Below are positions 47,931-60,964 of a stretch of 64,000 nucleotides of DNA, piece by piece. The stretch comes from Channallabes apus (taxonomy: Eukaryota; Chordata; Actinopteri; Siluriformes; Clariidae). The stretch is from NCBI GenBank assembly GCA_030522415.1, contig CM060131.1, forward strand, positions 5,815,203-5,879,202, read 5' to 3'. The translations under genes and the position numbers were made by a program. The notes beneath the pieces were generated by a model that saw nothing but the letters and a program-made list of their open reading frames with translations, had not been told where the DNA came from and searched no databases. Positions within the stretch are counted from its first letter, which is position 1. Each line of letters begins with the position of its first letter.

Positions 47931-49566
47931 GGCTTGAGCCCATTATGGCCATTTCATAGAACCCAACAGCAGTATTCATTGTTCATTCTGACACCATTGG
48001 GTAGAACATCCACATGAATGGTGTTATGGTTGTCCCAAAAAAATACTGACCAAAAACTTCACCTGCACATGCAATTGCTCAGAATTTTTTCCTGGAGTTA
48101 CATGTCAGAATTTTCCTTGAACACACTGCGGATTAGCAATGTTCTGTGCTGGGCAAAGGCAGCGAGCTCTCTCAGTACCCAAAGTGCACTCAACTTCTGG
48201 AAATACAAGTGTTCGTCTATAATTGTGTGTGCAGTTCCCCTGGACCAATCTGTTATCCATTGATTTTCGAGGATGCTCCTGCTGGGATCTAGACTGCACT
48301 TCCTGGTTTAGATGTACTGTAGGCTAGGCAGCACTGGCCTAGTGATCTGTTCAGCAGACCGCAAAACATTTCCATTTAGGCATTTCGCAGATGCTGTTTG
48401 CCAGAGCGACTTCCCTTTGAAAAAAACCCCTCTGCAGCACTACAGTTACTGTATGACAATATTCCCAGTGATGGTGCTCTTTATAGTGCCAGTTACAAGA
48501 TAGTTAAGGTGATGTAGAACTTCCTTAGTTATCAGTGGTGGTAAAGACACTGTTTCGCCTTCTGTAATGATGTCATGGACACAACACATTTTGACAGGTC
48601 CACAATGTAGTTCAGACAGAATTACATGAAGTTGATCACTCTTTCAACTGGGGTCCCATTGACTGAGAAGTGAATGTCACCTGTTGCTCCTTCTGAAGCC
48701 CACAACAACTTCCTTCCAACATCCAACAACTTCAAGGACAGCTGCAGTTACTATGTGACATGTTAATATGTGGCATGCTTTATGGACTTCACTCTTGGAC
48801 CACATTACCCCTGATTTCAGATATAACATGTCTTATATCTGCTGCTTACTTGTTTATTTGTCTAGAAAGCTCTCTTGCCTCATTGTAGAACTTCTGTATT
48901 GCCTGGCATTTACTACAAACAATTCGTTTATACTAAGGAGCTTGGGAAGATTAGGTCTAAACAAAGATTTAAATCTGCTATGCAAACATGTGTGCCAGCA
49001 AGTCAATGCAGAAGGTGTTAGTCCCTGACAAAGTATCAATAATATCAATTCAGTGCCAAGGCATTGGACATAATTAATTATCATTGTCTTCCAAGAGGCT
49101 CATGCATGTCTGCTGAACTACTGTAAGTGTTTCAGGTACAGAAACCCTGACAATTTGACATGAGTGAATACCCAATCTACTGTAAACCAAAATTACAGCT
49201 GAGAATATTTGACTCATAAGTTTTATTGAGAAAGAACCCTCGCCTGCCTGACCAAGAGATTCAGACTGTGGCTAAATGTTGGCTTGAGTAAACTGAGGTC
49301 TTGTTCATTTATACTGCCAACTCAAATTACATTTTTGGCAAAACAACAACAACAACAAACAACAAATTGAATCAGATTTTTGCAAATCCAATCTGAACCC
49401 AATCCAGAGTTGGTTTGATATCAGTTTCAGATTAGATTCCTAAAGATGTAGGTCGATCTGGATGCTCGACCCACTTAAATAACTGTGGACACAATCTCTC
49501 TGGAACGAAGAATGTCCAGGAAAAACTTTCCGTAAAGACCCTGAAAGTGACTTTGAGTGCTTAGCA
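47931..49566. other. intergenic, eroded repeats
   Basis: No gene supported. There is a SINE-tail fragment near 48370-48415 (GGCATTTCGCAGATGCTGTT). The rest is unrecognised. Confidence 0.3.
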
Positions 49567-49574
49567 CCTTGCCC

Positions 49575-50495
49575 TAGGGCTGGGCGATATGGCTGAAAAA
49601 TTTATCACAATATCAGTGTTTCATATGTGGATATCGTTAATTATTGATATTTTTTATGACCCATTTAAAATAAGGACCAGGAGAAGAATATATTATATTA
49701 AAAAAAATTATTTTAAACTTAACCTTCCTATGATCATAGTCCCCTCAGTTATTAAGACAGAAATGTCAACAACCATGGAACACTCAAATAATTAAAATAA
49801 GTCTAAAGTCACAATGAACACTTAACAATTATCTCTTAACATTTAAGGTGCAAAATTAAAAGAAAATGTAAGAAATGCTTAATAAAGTGTAATAGAATAA
49901 TGCAATGCGTTTATTATATCAGAAACCTTTAGAGAAAACTACAACAAAAATCTATTGTTGTAATATATTTGAGTTTGATGTTAATTCACTGGCGGGCCAC
50001 CAGGGGGCAATACCGCGCTGTATACTATATGTGTCGTGTGCACTGCAGTAAAAGAAGAATACCGTTTTTCTCCATGCCTCCGTTTCTTTTCCACTGGTTG
50101 TCTCACACAAAAAGCAAGTAATATTATAGATGTCAGTTGTGCATATTGATGCAAACATAATTGTCATACCTAAGAATAAACTACCCGCCAATGTGGCTAG
50201 TGAGACTAAAGTTATTACCCGCCACAGCCGAATTTTACCCGCATTTGGCGTGTGAGCGGGTGCCAATGTCAACGCCATCTTGTCTCCGTTTATGCTTCCT
50301 GACCGTACTACTTCCGGATCCTAGAGCCGGTCGCGGAGCGAGTGCGCATGACAGCAACTAAACCAGCTTCGCGACCTCTGTTTTCTTCCGACAAGAATAA
50401 AAAAATATCGAACTCTCTATCGAACACATTTTTTATTAATATCGATCACGTGTCTATCGCGAAACATATCGTTATCATTTTATCGCCCAGGCCTA
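49575..50495. mobile_element. non-autonomous hAT element with an 8-bp target duplication
   Basis: Ends TAGGGCTGGGCGATATGG and its complement (ATCGCCCAGGCCTA), flanked by CCTTGCCC at 49567-49574 and 50496-50503, the 8-bp duplication expected of hAT. The interior (921 bp) has no transposase. A GC-rich patch at 50200-50390 looks captured. Confidence 0.9.
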
Positions 50496-51029
50496 CCTTG
50501 CCCTCTAACTAACTTGCTAGCAAACACTGACCAGCCCCTCGTACTTGGAAACTCCAAGGATGACTTGCCTAATGGATTCAGACCACAGTGAGGTGGTGAA
50601 TGATCTCAATATTGTTGTGTTACAAGAACATGAACTACTTCTCCAGATCTAGCTATAGGTGCCATTCTTTTGCAGAGATCAACATTCCGGCATATGTTCT
50701 CACTAAGGGTACTGGCTGTTCTCCAGCTCTGACAAAGCTGATGCCATTTTTGCTGGAGCAGGACTGCTTTTCTCTCTCAAAATCCCCTTAACAATAATGA
50801 GTGTTATAAAAGTGTCTTTTATTACATACATAATATCATAGTCATTAAGTGATGAGATTGCAGCATACCTTTGTCTTTTGCCTATTTCTCATTTTCTTTC
50901 AGAATTCTTTTCTAAATGGGGCAGATAATTGCTTTGACCTTAGCTGTTTTTAATACAACAAAAATCACCCACCCCTAATTTCTAATCAAGACTAAAACAC
51001 GTCACCTTGGGTGTGTAGACTGGCTGTAC

Positions 51030-51750
51030 TGTATATACTGCCTGGCCTAAAAAGGGTCAGGAGGTCACCATTTCAGAAGAGTCAAATTATTGGGGTGCAT
51101 CAAGCAAATAAATTAAATAAGGGATTTGAAATTAATGGAACTGAGTTAAGAACCCATTAACAAATGATCAAAACCTGGAAAGATAGTTCTGAACTGTCAA
51201 CATTGTGGAAGAAACGTGATAAACACTTGAAGTTGCATGGTAAATCACCAAACAGTCAAAACTATGGCTATGTTTAATAGTGAAAGTAAGAGTATTTCCA
51301 TATGCACACAATATGATGGGAACTAAACAGCTGTGTGGCAGTAAGAAAAACATTTGTTAGTAAAGGTCAAGTAAAGGCAAGAAGGGAAAAGCATGAAGTG
51401 ATGCAACCATCATGTATACTGTACTGTATAAGCCTCTGGAAGCAGTGTTTTCTAGGGTTGCTTCAGTTGGTCAGATTTAGACTCAGCATCACTATGTGAC
51501 AATACCCTACTGAGACCTGGACTCTACTGTTATGTACATTGCAATATATACTCCCTGCTTCATTTTGATTAAATTTATACGGTAGTTATCGGTTATGAAT
51601 AATGTCTGCATGTACGGAGTGGAACCTGACCAGATGGCACAAGCATATTCCATTTCCGAATGGTGAAAGACTGTTTCATGGGAGCATCAGGAATCATTGC
51701 CACACATGAATTGGACAACACATTCTGTTCCATAATCAAAGCTTGTGAAA
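51030..51750 (+). mobile_element. Tc1-like relic related to 5359-6302
   Basis: It shares GTCAAATTATTG, AAAACCTGGAAAGATA, TTTAATAGTGAAAGTAAGAG and TTCCATAATCAAAG in the same order as the relic at 5359. No readable transposase remains. Confidence 0.6.
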
Positions 51751-52953
51751 GATAAAATCATACAGTCGGGGTGCTAGTAGGGAGGCCAGAGGTGATGCCC
51801 ACTTAGCTACCTTACGAGAGGCAGACCTTCTTATTCCAGACCCCTGCCATGCTCACAAACTTGAGTCATGGCACCAATGTGGTGAACTGACTCACACGGT
51901 GACATGATGACAAAACGCACTGTGCATATGAAACATTATTCTGAAATTGTTGTCCTGGGTGTTTGCCCATGTCGCCCATACCATACTGCTTGCGAGTTTA
52001 CTGAATTACTTATACCACTTTACTTACTGATAAGCAAGCCTTCAAGTTAAATATTTAAATGCACTCCACGTATGATTTTAGAGAAATACTAGAGAGGAAA
52101 CTGTTAGTGGAATTGGTATGAACTACTTTTCTCGTCAGATTCCATCATAAGTCTAAAAGTTTAAGCATGGTACAGTAAGTGAAGGCTACCCACTTTGTAC
52201 CATTAGGAATCACACCCAAATACAGAGAAAGAACTGGTAACAAGTAAATACCTACTCTACAACAGAGGAGTTGAGTACTGGAATTTCAATAGTTTTCACC
52301 AATACTTTCTTCATGCTAAGATGTCCGTCCATGTTACACAATACATTATACAATACACCTCCTACACATAAGTGTTGTGTTCCACTGGAAAATAATCAGT
52401 GCAGAAAAGGGCTATAAATCTTGTAGTACCACAGGTAGCAGTTTTAAAATTGTCCCTTCTAAGCTTAGCCCTTATCCAGGTAGTAACTCACTGTCCAACA
52501 GTAAACGCTAGCAGGTCTACATCTGTTCATCTCTTTCAAGGACATTATTATGGTTAAAGAATAAAAATGAATAAATGAATTGGTCTACACAAAATTTGTA
52601 CAAAATACAGCATGCATTTATCTTCTTGCCTGGCATAACTATACTTGATGCTTTTTAATCTGTAACCGTTTTTTGTTTTATAATTTCACTTTGTATATTG
52701 AATTTATTCGAATATTCAATGACTTTCTAATTTTTCTAGCTGAATTTTTTGTTTAAGATTCATTACTTTAATCAGTTTTTTTGTAATAATGTTATATGGT
52801 TTGTCATTTTTATATTTTCCATTTCTACTATATAACAAGTACATCCTTGATTTCTTTATTAACAGCAACTAAACATTTATTTTAAGTGGTTTAGAGCCAA
52901 CACATGATACAAAATTAAATTTTCATTTATTTTTAGACATTTAGATGGCTCTC

Positions 52954-53011
<58 letters not shown>

Positions 53012-53500
53012 AAACAAAAAGTGTGAGAAAAAAAAATTACCTGCTTTTTTCCATTTTTCTACTGTCTAGGGTTTACACAAGGAAATTAGATTTCCTCCCT
53101 ATTGTGAGCTCATATGAGAAGATACCCTATCCCGAGTTCTTGCTCAGCTTTGCTGTTCTTTGGGCTTAGCTCATCAGTAGTTCATTTACATAGACACTAT
53201 TTTTGGAGGAGGATTCAAACAAAGGGACTTTGAGGTATGAAAAATTAAATATCTGAGCGGTATTTCAGCCAGCCTATTTGATTAACTTTAAAGGACCTCT
53301 GAGACCTGTGTTATCTTGTTGAAGAAAAAAATATGGAAGCTATTAGATTTATATAAAGAACCGTTCCAAACCAAAGATTTCTTGAACAGAAATAATGCCA
53401 AAACTCACAATCAGCTCAGGATTTATTAGAGAACTCAATTAATGGGCAGCTTCATTCCCTATCCAAAGTCCACAATGTTTGCCAAATGTGGCCTAACTAC
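51751..53500. other. intergenic, mostly unrecognised
   Basis: No gene seen. It includes a long TG microsatellite at 52957-53010 and a MITE-like copy near 53165-53300 (AGCTCATCAGTAGTTCATTT, TTTAAAGGACCTCTGAGACC). Confidence 0.35.
52957..53010 (+). repeat. (TG)n microsatellite
   Basis: About 27 TG units. Confidence 0.95.
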
Positions 53501-53509
53501 CAGTGGATA

Positions 53510-53690
53510 TAACCTCTAAAATCCCCTCCGCCTCCCCCTCTGCCACCCACAGAGGACATCTGTCATAGAGATGACCTTTAAGTACATGGATATGGATTTA
53601 ATTGGGCTGCTGCCTTGTTTGGCTCGAGGGCACAATTACATCCTAGTCATCTCGCATTATGACACCTACGACCTGGTATTTTTAACCTCA
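53510..53690 (+). pseudogene. Ty3/gypsy integrase relic
   Basis: Plus-strand reading gives MTFKYMDMDLIGLLPCLARG and HNYILVISHYDTYDLVFL. It matches the usual integrase core pattern 'MDLIGPLP-x-ARGH-x-YILVI-x-DY' with the first catalytic Asp region kept. Short and eroded. Confidence 0.6.
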
Positions 53691-54039
53691 TGAATCATCT
53701 CCACAATATTTCATGTGAACTGTTGCATTGCAAATCTGACAAAAAAAAAAGTAATTAAAAGTAGAATTTTCAGTTGGCCCTCCAACACATTTTGAAGACC
53801 AGTCATTTGGTTCCGACTTGCAGATTTGCTTGCCACTGGGGTGTTGTAATGAAGGATTATTCCTATTATATGGAAACATGAATGAAGAGTATTTTGACTA
53901 ACCATAAGTGAGTGATGCTTAAAGTCTAGTTATGCGCCTTATAACCAGATAACCTTGCAATTTTCAGCACATGAGTGTGTCACAATGCTGGGGGCACACA
54001 CTGGGAACAAACTGTTGATGTATATATCTCGGACAGATT

Positions 54040-54180
54040 TCAGACCTACTCCATATCACCATAGAAACTGCTGTCAGGTCCCGTGTTTTTTACAACCCAT
54101 GTCAGAGGTGCCCTTCGAAAGCATGGTTATTGATTTATTCATCTGGCAGCTGCCCAAATTTAGCACTGATAAAATCAAGC
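54040..54180 (+). pseudogene. second gypsy-type integrase fragment
   Basis: The reading NCCQVPCFLQPMSEVPFESM then VIDLFIWQLPKFSTD resembles the zinc-binding Cys pair followed by the 'PF-x-x-VIDFIGPLPK' start of an integrase core. Only 350 bases from the previous relic but a different subfamily. Confidence 0.5.
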
Positions 54181-54394
54181 TAGGAGACAAGACCGCATTG
54201 ATCATATGCTTTTGGTATTGCATGTATTGTATGTTCTCAAGAAGGAAAATCTGTTTGCATTAAAAAATGTGTCCTTATGAAGATGCATTAATGATGGCAT
54301 ATGTGACCCCGACCATGCCAGCTAAAGTAACTGAGGTTTTTTAAACTGGGGCAGAAAGATTGTAGACAATGCATCTTTAATGATGTTGTTTGCA

Positions 54395-55015
54395 ATCATG
54401 GTGTGTACCACCACTGAACATGGACCAGAGAAAGCAAAGGACAGAGTTGTCTCGGGAGATCAGAAAGAAATTGATTGACAAGCAAGTTAAATGTAAAGGC
54501 TATAAGACCATCCCCAAACAGTTTAATATTCCTCTGACTACAGCTGCAAATATTATTAAGACGTTCTGAGTTTCTGAGGCTGTAGCCAACCTCCTTGGAT
54601 GTGGCCACAAGAGGAAAATTGATGTTGAATTGAAGAGAATGATAATACCAATGGTAACCAAAGAGCCAAGGACAACTTTCAAAAAGATCCAAGGTGAACT
54701 CCAAGATCAAAATACATCAGTGTCAGTGCACTTTCCGTCAATGTATGAGCTATAAAAAGTGGAATTAATGGAATACGAACCAGGAGGACTCCATTACTGA
54801 AAGTCTTAGACTGGAGCTTGTCAAAATGCATATTGACAAGGTACTGTGCTTCTTGGAGAATGTCGTCTGGAGAGATGAAACAAAATGGGGGGGCTTTTTG
54901 GAAAGTCACATCAGCTGTATGTTCACAGGCGCAAATGAAGCTTTCAAAGAAAAGAACGCTACCATGGAGGGGGCTAACAGTCCTGGGGCTGCACTGCGGC
55001 ATCTGGCACAGGTGT
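54395..55015 (+). mobile_element. degenerate Tc1-like transposase
   Basis: Plus-strand pieces: N-terminal KQRTELSREIRKKLIDKQVK, GYKTIPKQFNIPLTTAANII, EPRTTFKKIQGELQD, then FLENVVWRDETKWGGF with the first Asp. The C-terminal catalytic motifs are missing and several stops interrupt it. Confidence 0.7.
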
Positions 55016-55499
55016 CTTGAATCTCTGCATTGAGCAATGATGTATCAAGACTGTCAATGAATTCTGGAGCGAAACACTGCTTGGTCTCAGTTGCAGGTTA
55101 TGCGTCCTTGAACACAGCTAAAACATCCAAGAACTTGGACAGCAGCCTTTCACTCCAAACCAAATCAATTTCCTCTAAGCTGACAGTCTGTGTCTTCTTC
55201 CAGACCTTGGCAGATGAAATATCTTAGAAATTGCTGCAAGAGGCATTGATTGCTAAATTTTGTAGACCTGGCATCCATATTCTCAGACCTGCATGGAGCT
55301 CCTTCAAAGTCCCATTGTATTGTGTGTTGGTCAATCCACTAAGTGTTGTTGAACAAACTCTTTTCATGTTGGTACAACAAATCATGATCACTAAGAATAA
55401 GTTGAGAGGCTTTGAGTTTGGCCAAATATTCAATTCTAAGGCTTTCCGCACTACTGAAGCATTAATTAGGTGGGTATATACTGTATAACACAAATGCAA

Positions 55500-58400
55500 C
55501 CATGGGGGGGGCGCAATCCAGTGTCTTCTTGTGCCAGTCCCAAGTCTGGATAAATGCAGAGGGTTGTGTCAGGAAGGGCATCCGACGTAAAACATTTGCC
55601 AAATCAATGATGCGAATCAGAAATATCATTTCCATACCGGATCAGTCGTGGCCCGGGTTAACAACGACCGCCACTGGTGCTGTTGACTTACAGGGTGCCG
55701 GTGGAAATTGGGCTACTGTTGGTCGAAGAAGGAGAGGAGGAAGGCGTGTTCGAAATCAGAGAGAGAAGAGGAAAGGCAAGAGTTTAGGAGTGAAATCATG
55801 ACATGGACCATGACAGGGAGGGGAAGAGAGTTGGTTGATATGATGCAGAGAAGGAAGGTGGATATACTGTGTGTCCAGGAGACCAGGTGGAAAGGTAGCA
55901 AAGCTAGAAGCTTAGGATCAGGGTTCAAATTGTTTTACCATGGTGTGGATAGGAAAAGAAATGGAGTAGGAGTTATTCTGAAAGAGGGGTTTGTAAGGAA
56001 TGTCCTAGAGATCAGATAGGGTGATGAGTTTGAAGCTGGAAATTGATGGTGTGATGTTCAATGTTGTTAGTGGTTATGCCCCACAGGTAGGATGTGAGTT
56101 AGAAGAGAAGGAGAAATTCTGGAGTGAGTTAGATGAAGTGATGCAGAGCATCCCCAGAGCTGAGAGAGTTGTGATTGGTACAGATTTCAATGGACATGTT
56201 GGGGAAGGGAACAGAGGGGATGAAAATGTGAGGGCACGTTTGGTCTTCAGGACAGGAATGTAGAAGGACAGATGGTGGTGGACTTTGCAAAGAGGATGGA
56301 AATGGCAGTAGTAAATACTTTCTTCCAGAAGAGGCAGGAACATAGGGTGACATATAAGAGCGGAGGCAGAAGCACTCAGGTGGACTACATCTTGTGTCGA
56401 CGTTGTAATCTGAAAGAGATTAGTGACTGCAAAGTGTTGGTAGGGAAGAGTGTAGCCAGACAACACAGAATGGTGGTGTGTAAAATAACCCTGGTGGTGA
56501 GGAAGGTGAAGAGGACAAAGGCAGAGCAGAGGACAAAGTGGTGGAAGCTGAGAAAGGAAGAATGTTGTGTAGTCTTTAGGGAGGAGTTGAGACAAGCTAT
56601 GGGTGGTCAGGAGGTGCTTTCAGTTGACTGGACAACTACAGCCAATGTGATCAGGGAGACAGGTAAGAGGGTACTCGGTGTATCATCAGGTAAGGGAAAA
56701 GGGGACAAGGAGACTTGGTGGTGGAATGAGGAAGTCCAGGAGTGTATACAGGGAAAGAGGCTAGCTAAGAAGAAGTGGGACTCTGAGAGGACTGAAGAGA
56801 GTAGACAGGAGTACAGGGAGATGCACCGTAAGGTGAAGGTAGAAGTGGCAAAGGCCAAACAAAGAGCATATGAGGACTTGTATGCTAGGCTGGACAGTAA
56901 GGAGGGAGAGGTGGATCTGTACAGGTTGACGAGGCAAAGAGATAGAGATGGGAAGGATGTGCAGCAGGTTAGAGTGATTAAAGATAGAGATGGAAATGTA
57001 CCGACAGGTGCCAGGAGGGTGATGGGAAGATGGAAGGAGTACTTTGAGGAGTTGATGAATGAGGAAAACGAAAGAGAACAAAGAGTAGAAGTGGTGACTG
57101 TTGTGGAGCAGGAAGTAGCAAATATTAGTAAAAGTGAGGTGAGAAGGGCGTTGAAGAGGATGAAGAGTAGAGGATGAAGAGTGGAAAGGCTGTTGGTCCT
57201 GATGACATACCTGTGGAGGTATGGAAGTGCTTAGGAGAGGTGGCAGTAGAGTTTCTGACTAGTTTTTTAACGAGATCTTGCAGAGTGAGAGGATTCCAGA
57301 GGAATGGAGGAGAAGTGTATTGGTGCCGATTTTTAAGAACAAGGGAGATGTGCAGAGCTGTGGCAATTACAGAGGTATAAAGCTAATGAGCCATACAATG
57401 AAGCTGTGGGAAAGAGTAGTGGAAGCTAGGTTAAGGGCAGAGGGGAGAATTTGTGAGCAGCAATATGGTTTTGTGCCTAGAAAAAGTACATCAGATGCAG
57501 TATTTGCTTTGAGGATGCTGATGGAGAAGTACAGAGAAGGTAATAAAGAGTTGCATTGTGTCTTTGTAGATTTAGAGAAAGCGTACGACAGGGTGCCGAG
57601 AGAGGAGCTGTGGTTGTATGAGGAAGTCTGGAGTGGCCGAGAAGTATGTTAGAGTGGTGCAGGACATGTATGAGAGTTGTAAGACAGTGGTAAGATGTGC
57701 TGTAGGTGTGACAGAAGAGTTCAAGGTGGATGTGGGTCTGCATCAAGGATCGGCTCTAAGCCCCTTTTTGTTTGCTCTAGTGATGTACAGGATGACAAAT
57801 GAAGTTAGACAGGAGTCTCCATGGTCTATGATGTTTGCAGATGACATGCTTTGTAGCGAGAGCAGGGAACAGGTGGAGGAAAATTTGGAGAGGTGGAGGT
57901 ACGCTCTGGAAAGCAGAGGAATGAAAGTTAGCCGCAGCAAGACGGAATACATGTGTGTGAATGAGAGGGACCCAAGAGGAACAGTGAGGCTACAGGGAGC
58001 AGAGGTAAAGAAGATGCAGTATTTTAAGTACTTAGGGTCAACGGTCTAGAGCAACGGAGAGTGTTCAAAGGAGGTGAAGAGACGAGTAGAGGCATGTTGG
58101 AATGGGTGGAGAAAAGTGTCAGGTGTGTTGTGCGATAAAAGAGTATCGGCGAGAATGAAAGGAAAGGTGTACAGGACAATGGTGAGACCAGCGATGCTCT
58201 ACGGCTTAGAGACAGTGGCGCTGAAGAAAAGACAGGAGGCAGAGTTGGAGGTAGCAGAGCTGAAGATGTTGAGGTTCTCTTTGGGAGTGACAAGGATGGA
58301 TAGGTTCAAGAATGAGTTCATCAGAGGGACAACCCATGTTAGATGTTTTGGAGATAAATTCAGAGAGGCCAGATTGAGGTGGTTTGGACATGTTCAGAGG

Positions 58401-58620
58401 AGAGAGTGTGAATATATCGGTAGAAGGATGCTGAGGTTGGAACTGCCAGGCAGGAGGTCTAGAGGAAGACCAAAGAGGAGATTTATGGATGCAGTGAGAG
58501 AGGACATGAAGTTAGTTGGTCTGAGAGAAGAGGATGCAGAGGATGGGGTTAGATGGAGGCAGATGATTTGCTGTGGCGACCCCTGAAAGGGAACAGCCGA
58601 AAGACAAAGAAGAAGAAGAT
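55500..58620 (+). mobile_element. RTE-type (Expander-like) non-LTR retrotransposon, near full length, inactive
   Basis: The order is 5' UTR (CCAGTCCCAAGTCTGGATAA, GGAAGGGCATCCGACGTAAA), endonuclease (DILCVQETRWKG, VVIGTDFNGHVG, QVDYILCRR), reverse transcriptase (LVPIFKNKGD...NYRGIKLMSH, HCVFVDLEKAYDRVP, GLHQGSALSPFLFA, MMFADDMLCSE), then the C-terminal domain (MLRFSLGVTRMDR, RGRPKRRFMDAVRED) and a GAAGAAGAAG tail. Frameshifts fall near 56015, 56260, 57170, 57270 and 57610, with a nonsense codon at 58047. The 57170 shift is a 14-bp tandem duplication. No target duplication found. Confidence 0.9.
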
Positions 58621-58914
58621 ACTGTATAAAACAGTTTGTTAAACCTTGCAATTAAAGGTTGTTTTTGTACAATCCTTCCGTCCCAGTAAAAAAAGAAATC
58701 ACTCAAAGCACAATACTGCCAAGACATTCATGTTCAAGATGTGTTTGTTTATGTAAATGTCTGACCATAACTCGCATCTGATATGTGCCATTATATACAG
58801 TATATATTGTTATTAGAGTTGTAATTCATAGTAGACTGCCAATTTTATTATTTTTTTAAATGTATTTTTATTTGTACAATTAGTTATATAATTTTATTAC
58901 CCCTTATCTTGTAC

Positions 58915-59165
58915 GGGGTTGCATGGGCCTGGATCCTATCCCAAGAGAATTTGGGCCCAAGGCAGGGTACACACGCATGTACACAATGGCCAATTAACCT
59001 AATCTGCATGTCTTTGGACTGTAGGTGGAAACCAGAGTACCTGGAGGAAACCCACCAAGCATGGGGAGAACATGCAAACTCCATGCAATCAGACCCAAGG
59101 TAGGAATCGAACCCTCGACCCAGGAGGTGCAAAGAAACAGTGCTAACCACTAAGCCAACATGTCG
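58915..59165 (-). mobile_element. DANA/Mermaid-like SINE, reverse orientation
   Basis: Reversed landmarks: GGATCCTATCCC, AACCTAATCTGCATGTCTTT, AGCATGGGGAGAACATGCAA, AATCGAACCC (B-box) and GTGCTAACCACTAAGCC (A-box). Confidence 0.8.
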
Positions 59166-59370
59166 CCAGTCATGGTCTCTCGCCTACCATGCTGAAGGCC
59201 CGGGCTCATTTCCCAGCCAATGCCCAAACCCTCAGCAACTGGATCCTGTGCTGGTTCCAAGCTCGGATAAAATGGGAGGGGCATCCGGTGTAAAACCAAG
59301 TTGTTCTGCGGATCAGTCGGTCTGCTATGGCGACCCCTCAACAGCCGAAAGACTAACAACAACAACATAC
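59160..59370 (+). mobile_element. short non-autonomous derivative of the RTE element
   Basis: It joins the RTE 5' motif (GGTTCCAAGCTCGGATAAAA, GGGGCATCCGGTGTAAAACC) directly to the RTE 3' tail (TGGCGACCCCTCAACAGCCG, AAAG, AAC repeats). It is probably moved by RTE enzymes. A copy with a tRNA head is at 282-500. Confidence 0.7.
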
Positions 59371-59723
59371 AGCTCTACATAAGAAAGGTCCATTGTGGAA
59401 ATACTATGCAGGAAATTGTTTTTCATGCAAAGGTTGGGGTATATTCAATCAATTCATCAATTCTAGACCATGTAACGCTTTAAACTTTACTTGAATAATT
59501 ATAAGTGTGAATCAATTTTGATTCGAACAGTAAGTCATTGATTTGACAACTTAATCGACCAACAAATGACCTACGGCTCTAATTATCATGCCTTTAATAA
59601 TATAAAATTTTATTTTATATGTACAGTATGTTATAAATAGTTGTTGAGGCCTCCCAGTTCATAGTAACATGGTAAACACTAAACCGCACTTTTAACTATT
59701 AACTTTTTTTTTTTTTAAAAGTA

Positions 59724-60080
59724 GGCGGCACGGTGGTGTAGTGGTTAGCACTGTCGCCTTGCACCTCTAGGGTCTGGGTTCGATTCCCCGGCCAGGCTCG
59801 ATTCCCAGCTCTGTGTGCATGGAGTTTGCATGTTCTCCCCGTGCTTGGTGGGTTTCCTCCGGGTACTCCGGTTTCCTCCCACAGTCCAAAGACATGCAGG
59901 TTAGGCTAATTGGCGTTGCTAAATTGCCCGTAGTGTGTGTATGTGTGTGTGCCCTGCGATGGATTGGCACCCTGTCCAGGGTGTACCCCGCCTAGTGCCC
60001 GAAGTCTCCTGGGATAGGCTCCAGGTCCCCCGCGACCCTGAACGCAGGATTAAGCGGTATAGAAAATGAATGAATGAATT
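59724..60080 (+). mobile_element. full-length DANA/Mermaid-like tRNA-derived SINE
   Basis: Head GGCGGCACGGTGGTGTAGTG with A-box TAGTGGTTAGCA and B-box GGTTCGATTCC, a duplicated B-box region, the conserved body GCATGTTCTCCCCGTGCTTG, 3' part GGGATAGGCTCCAGG, and the tail GAATGAATGAATT. Possible target duplication AAAGTA on both sides. The best-preserved copy in the window. Confidence 0.9.
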
Positions 60081-60950
60081 AAAGTAATGTAAGTGATAAC
60101 AAGACATAACTTGCTTTACAGATGTTTGAATGCTACAATTATTCGTTACATAGAAATGTGATGTTTGCATATTGCAGTGTTACGAGAGAAATAAAACACT
60201 TTGGAATGTGCGATGCTAGGAAAATACTTAGCAATTATAAAATTAAAACCATCATACAGTTGATTCTATTCACTTCTCAGTTTCTTAAACTCTTTCTAAT
60301 TTTCCTACCTTTTCCTAATCTCATTTTTAGTTATTATTAATTTTTTTCTGCTTCTTTTACACCTCTCTCACTATCACCGTTGTCAGTGTTTCCTGTTGCT
60401 CTTACTCTACTCTATTTCTATTTTCCATTTATTCTTTTCTTTCTTCACCACTCCTTCCATTCCCCCCTCATCTTTTTCATTTATTTACCCATAATGCATT
60501 TGTCTATTGCGCACTGGCTAATACAAGTCGCTGTTAGTGTTTCTTCCAAGTTTTTTTTTATTACAATAAAGTCATTTATTTCCTTCATGCCAAGGGAACA
60601 GGGAACGTTGTGTTATATAACGATGTTATATTTCTGGTATTGGATGTATTAGATTGGATAACGTCATCATGGAATCAGAGAGGAAGATGATTTGAGCGGA
60701 CACAGGCGCGAACGTGCCGTTACCAGAAAATCTTGTTTCATGCTCCTGTAAATAAGATTTGTAAAGGATGTTCGGTCCTCTCTTAGTGCGGCCATTTGAA
60801 ATGACAGGTTTGTGTTTCTTCTGCTTAAGAAACATTGAGATCAGCACAGACAGAGCGAGAGAGAGAGGAAGAGGGAGTAAGTGACATGGAGTTTGGGGAT
60901 AGAGGGACTGCATTGTGAAAGTAAGGCCTGAAAGCAGCCAAGTTTTACTT
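60081..60950. other. intergenic, nothing recognised
   Basis: AT- and pyrimidine-rich. No gene or repeat family recognised. Confidence 0.35.
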
Positions 60951-60964
60951 AGTTCTGGGTGTGA

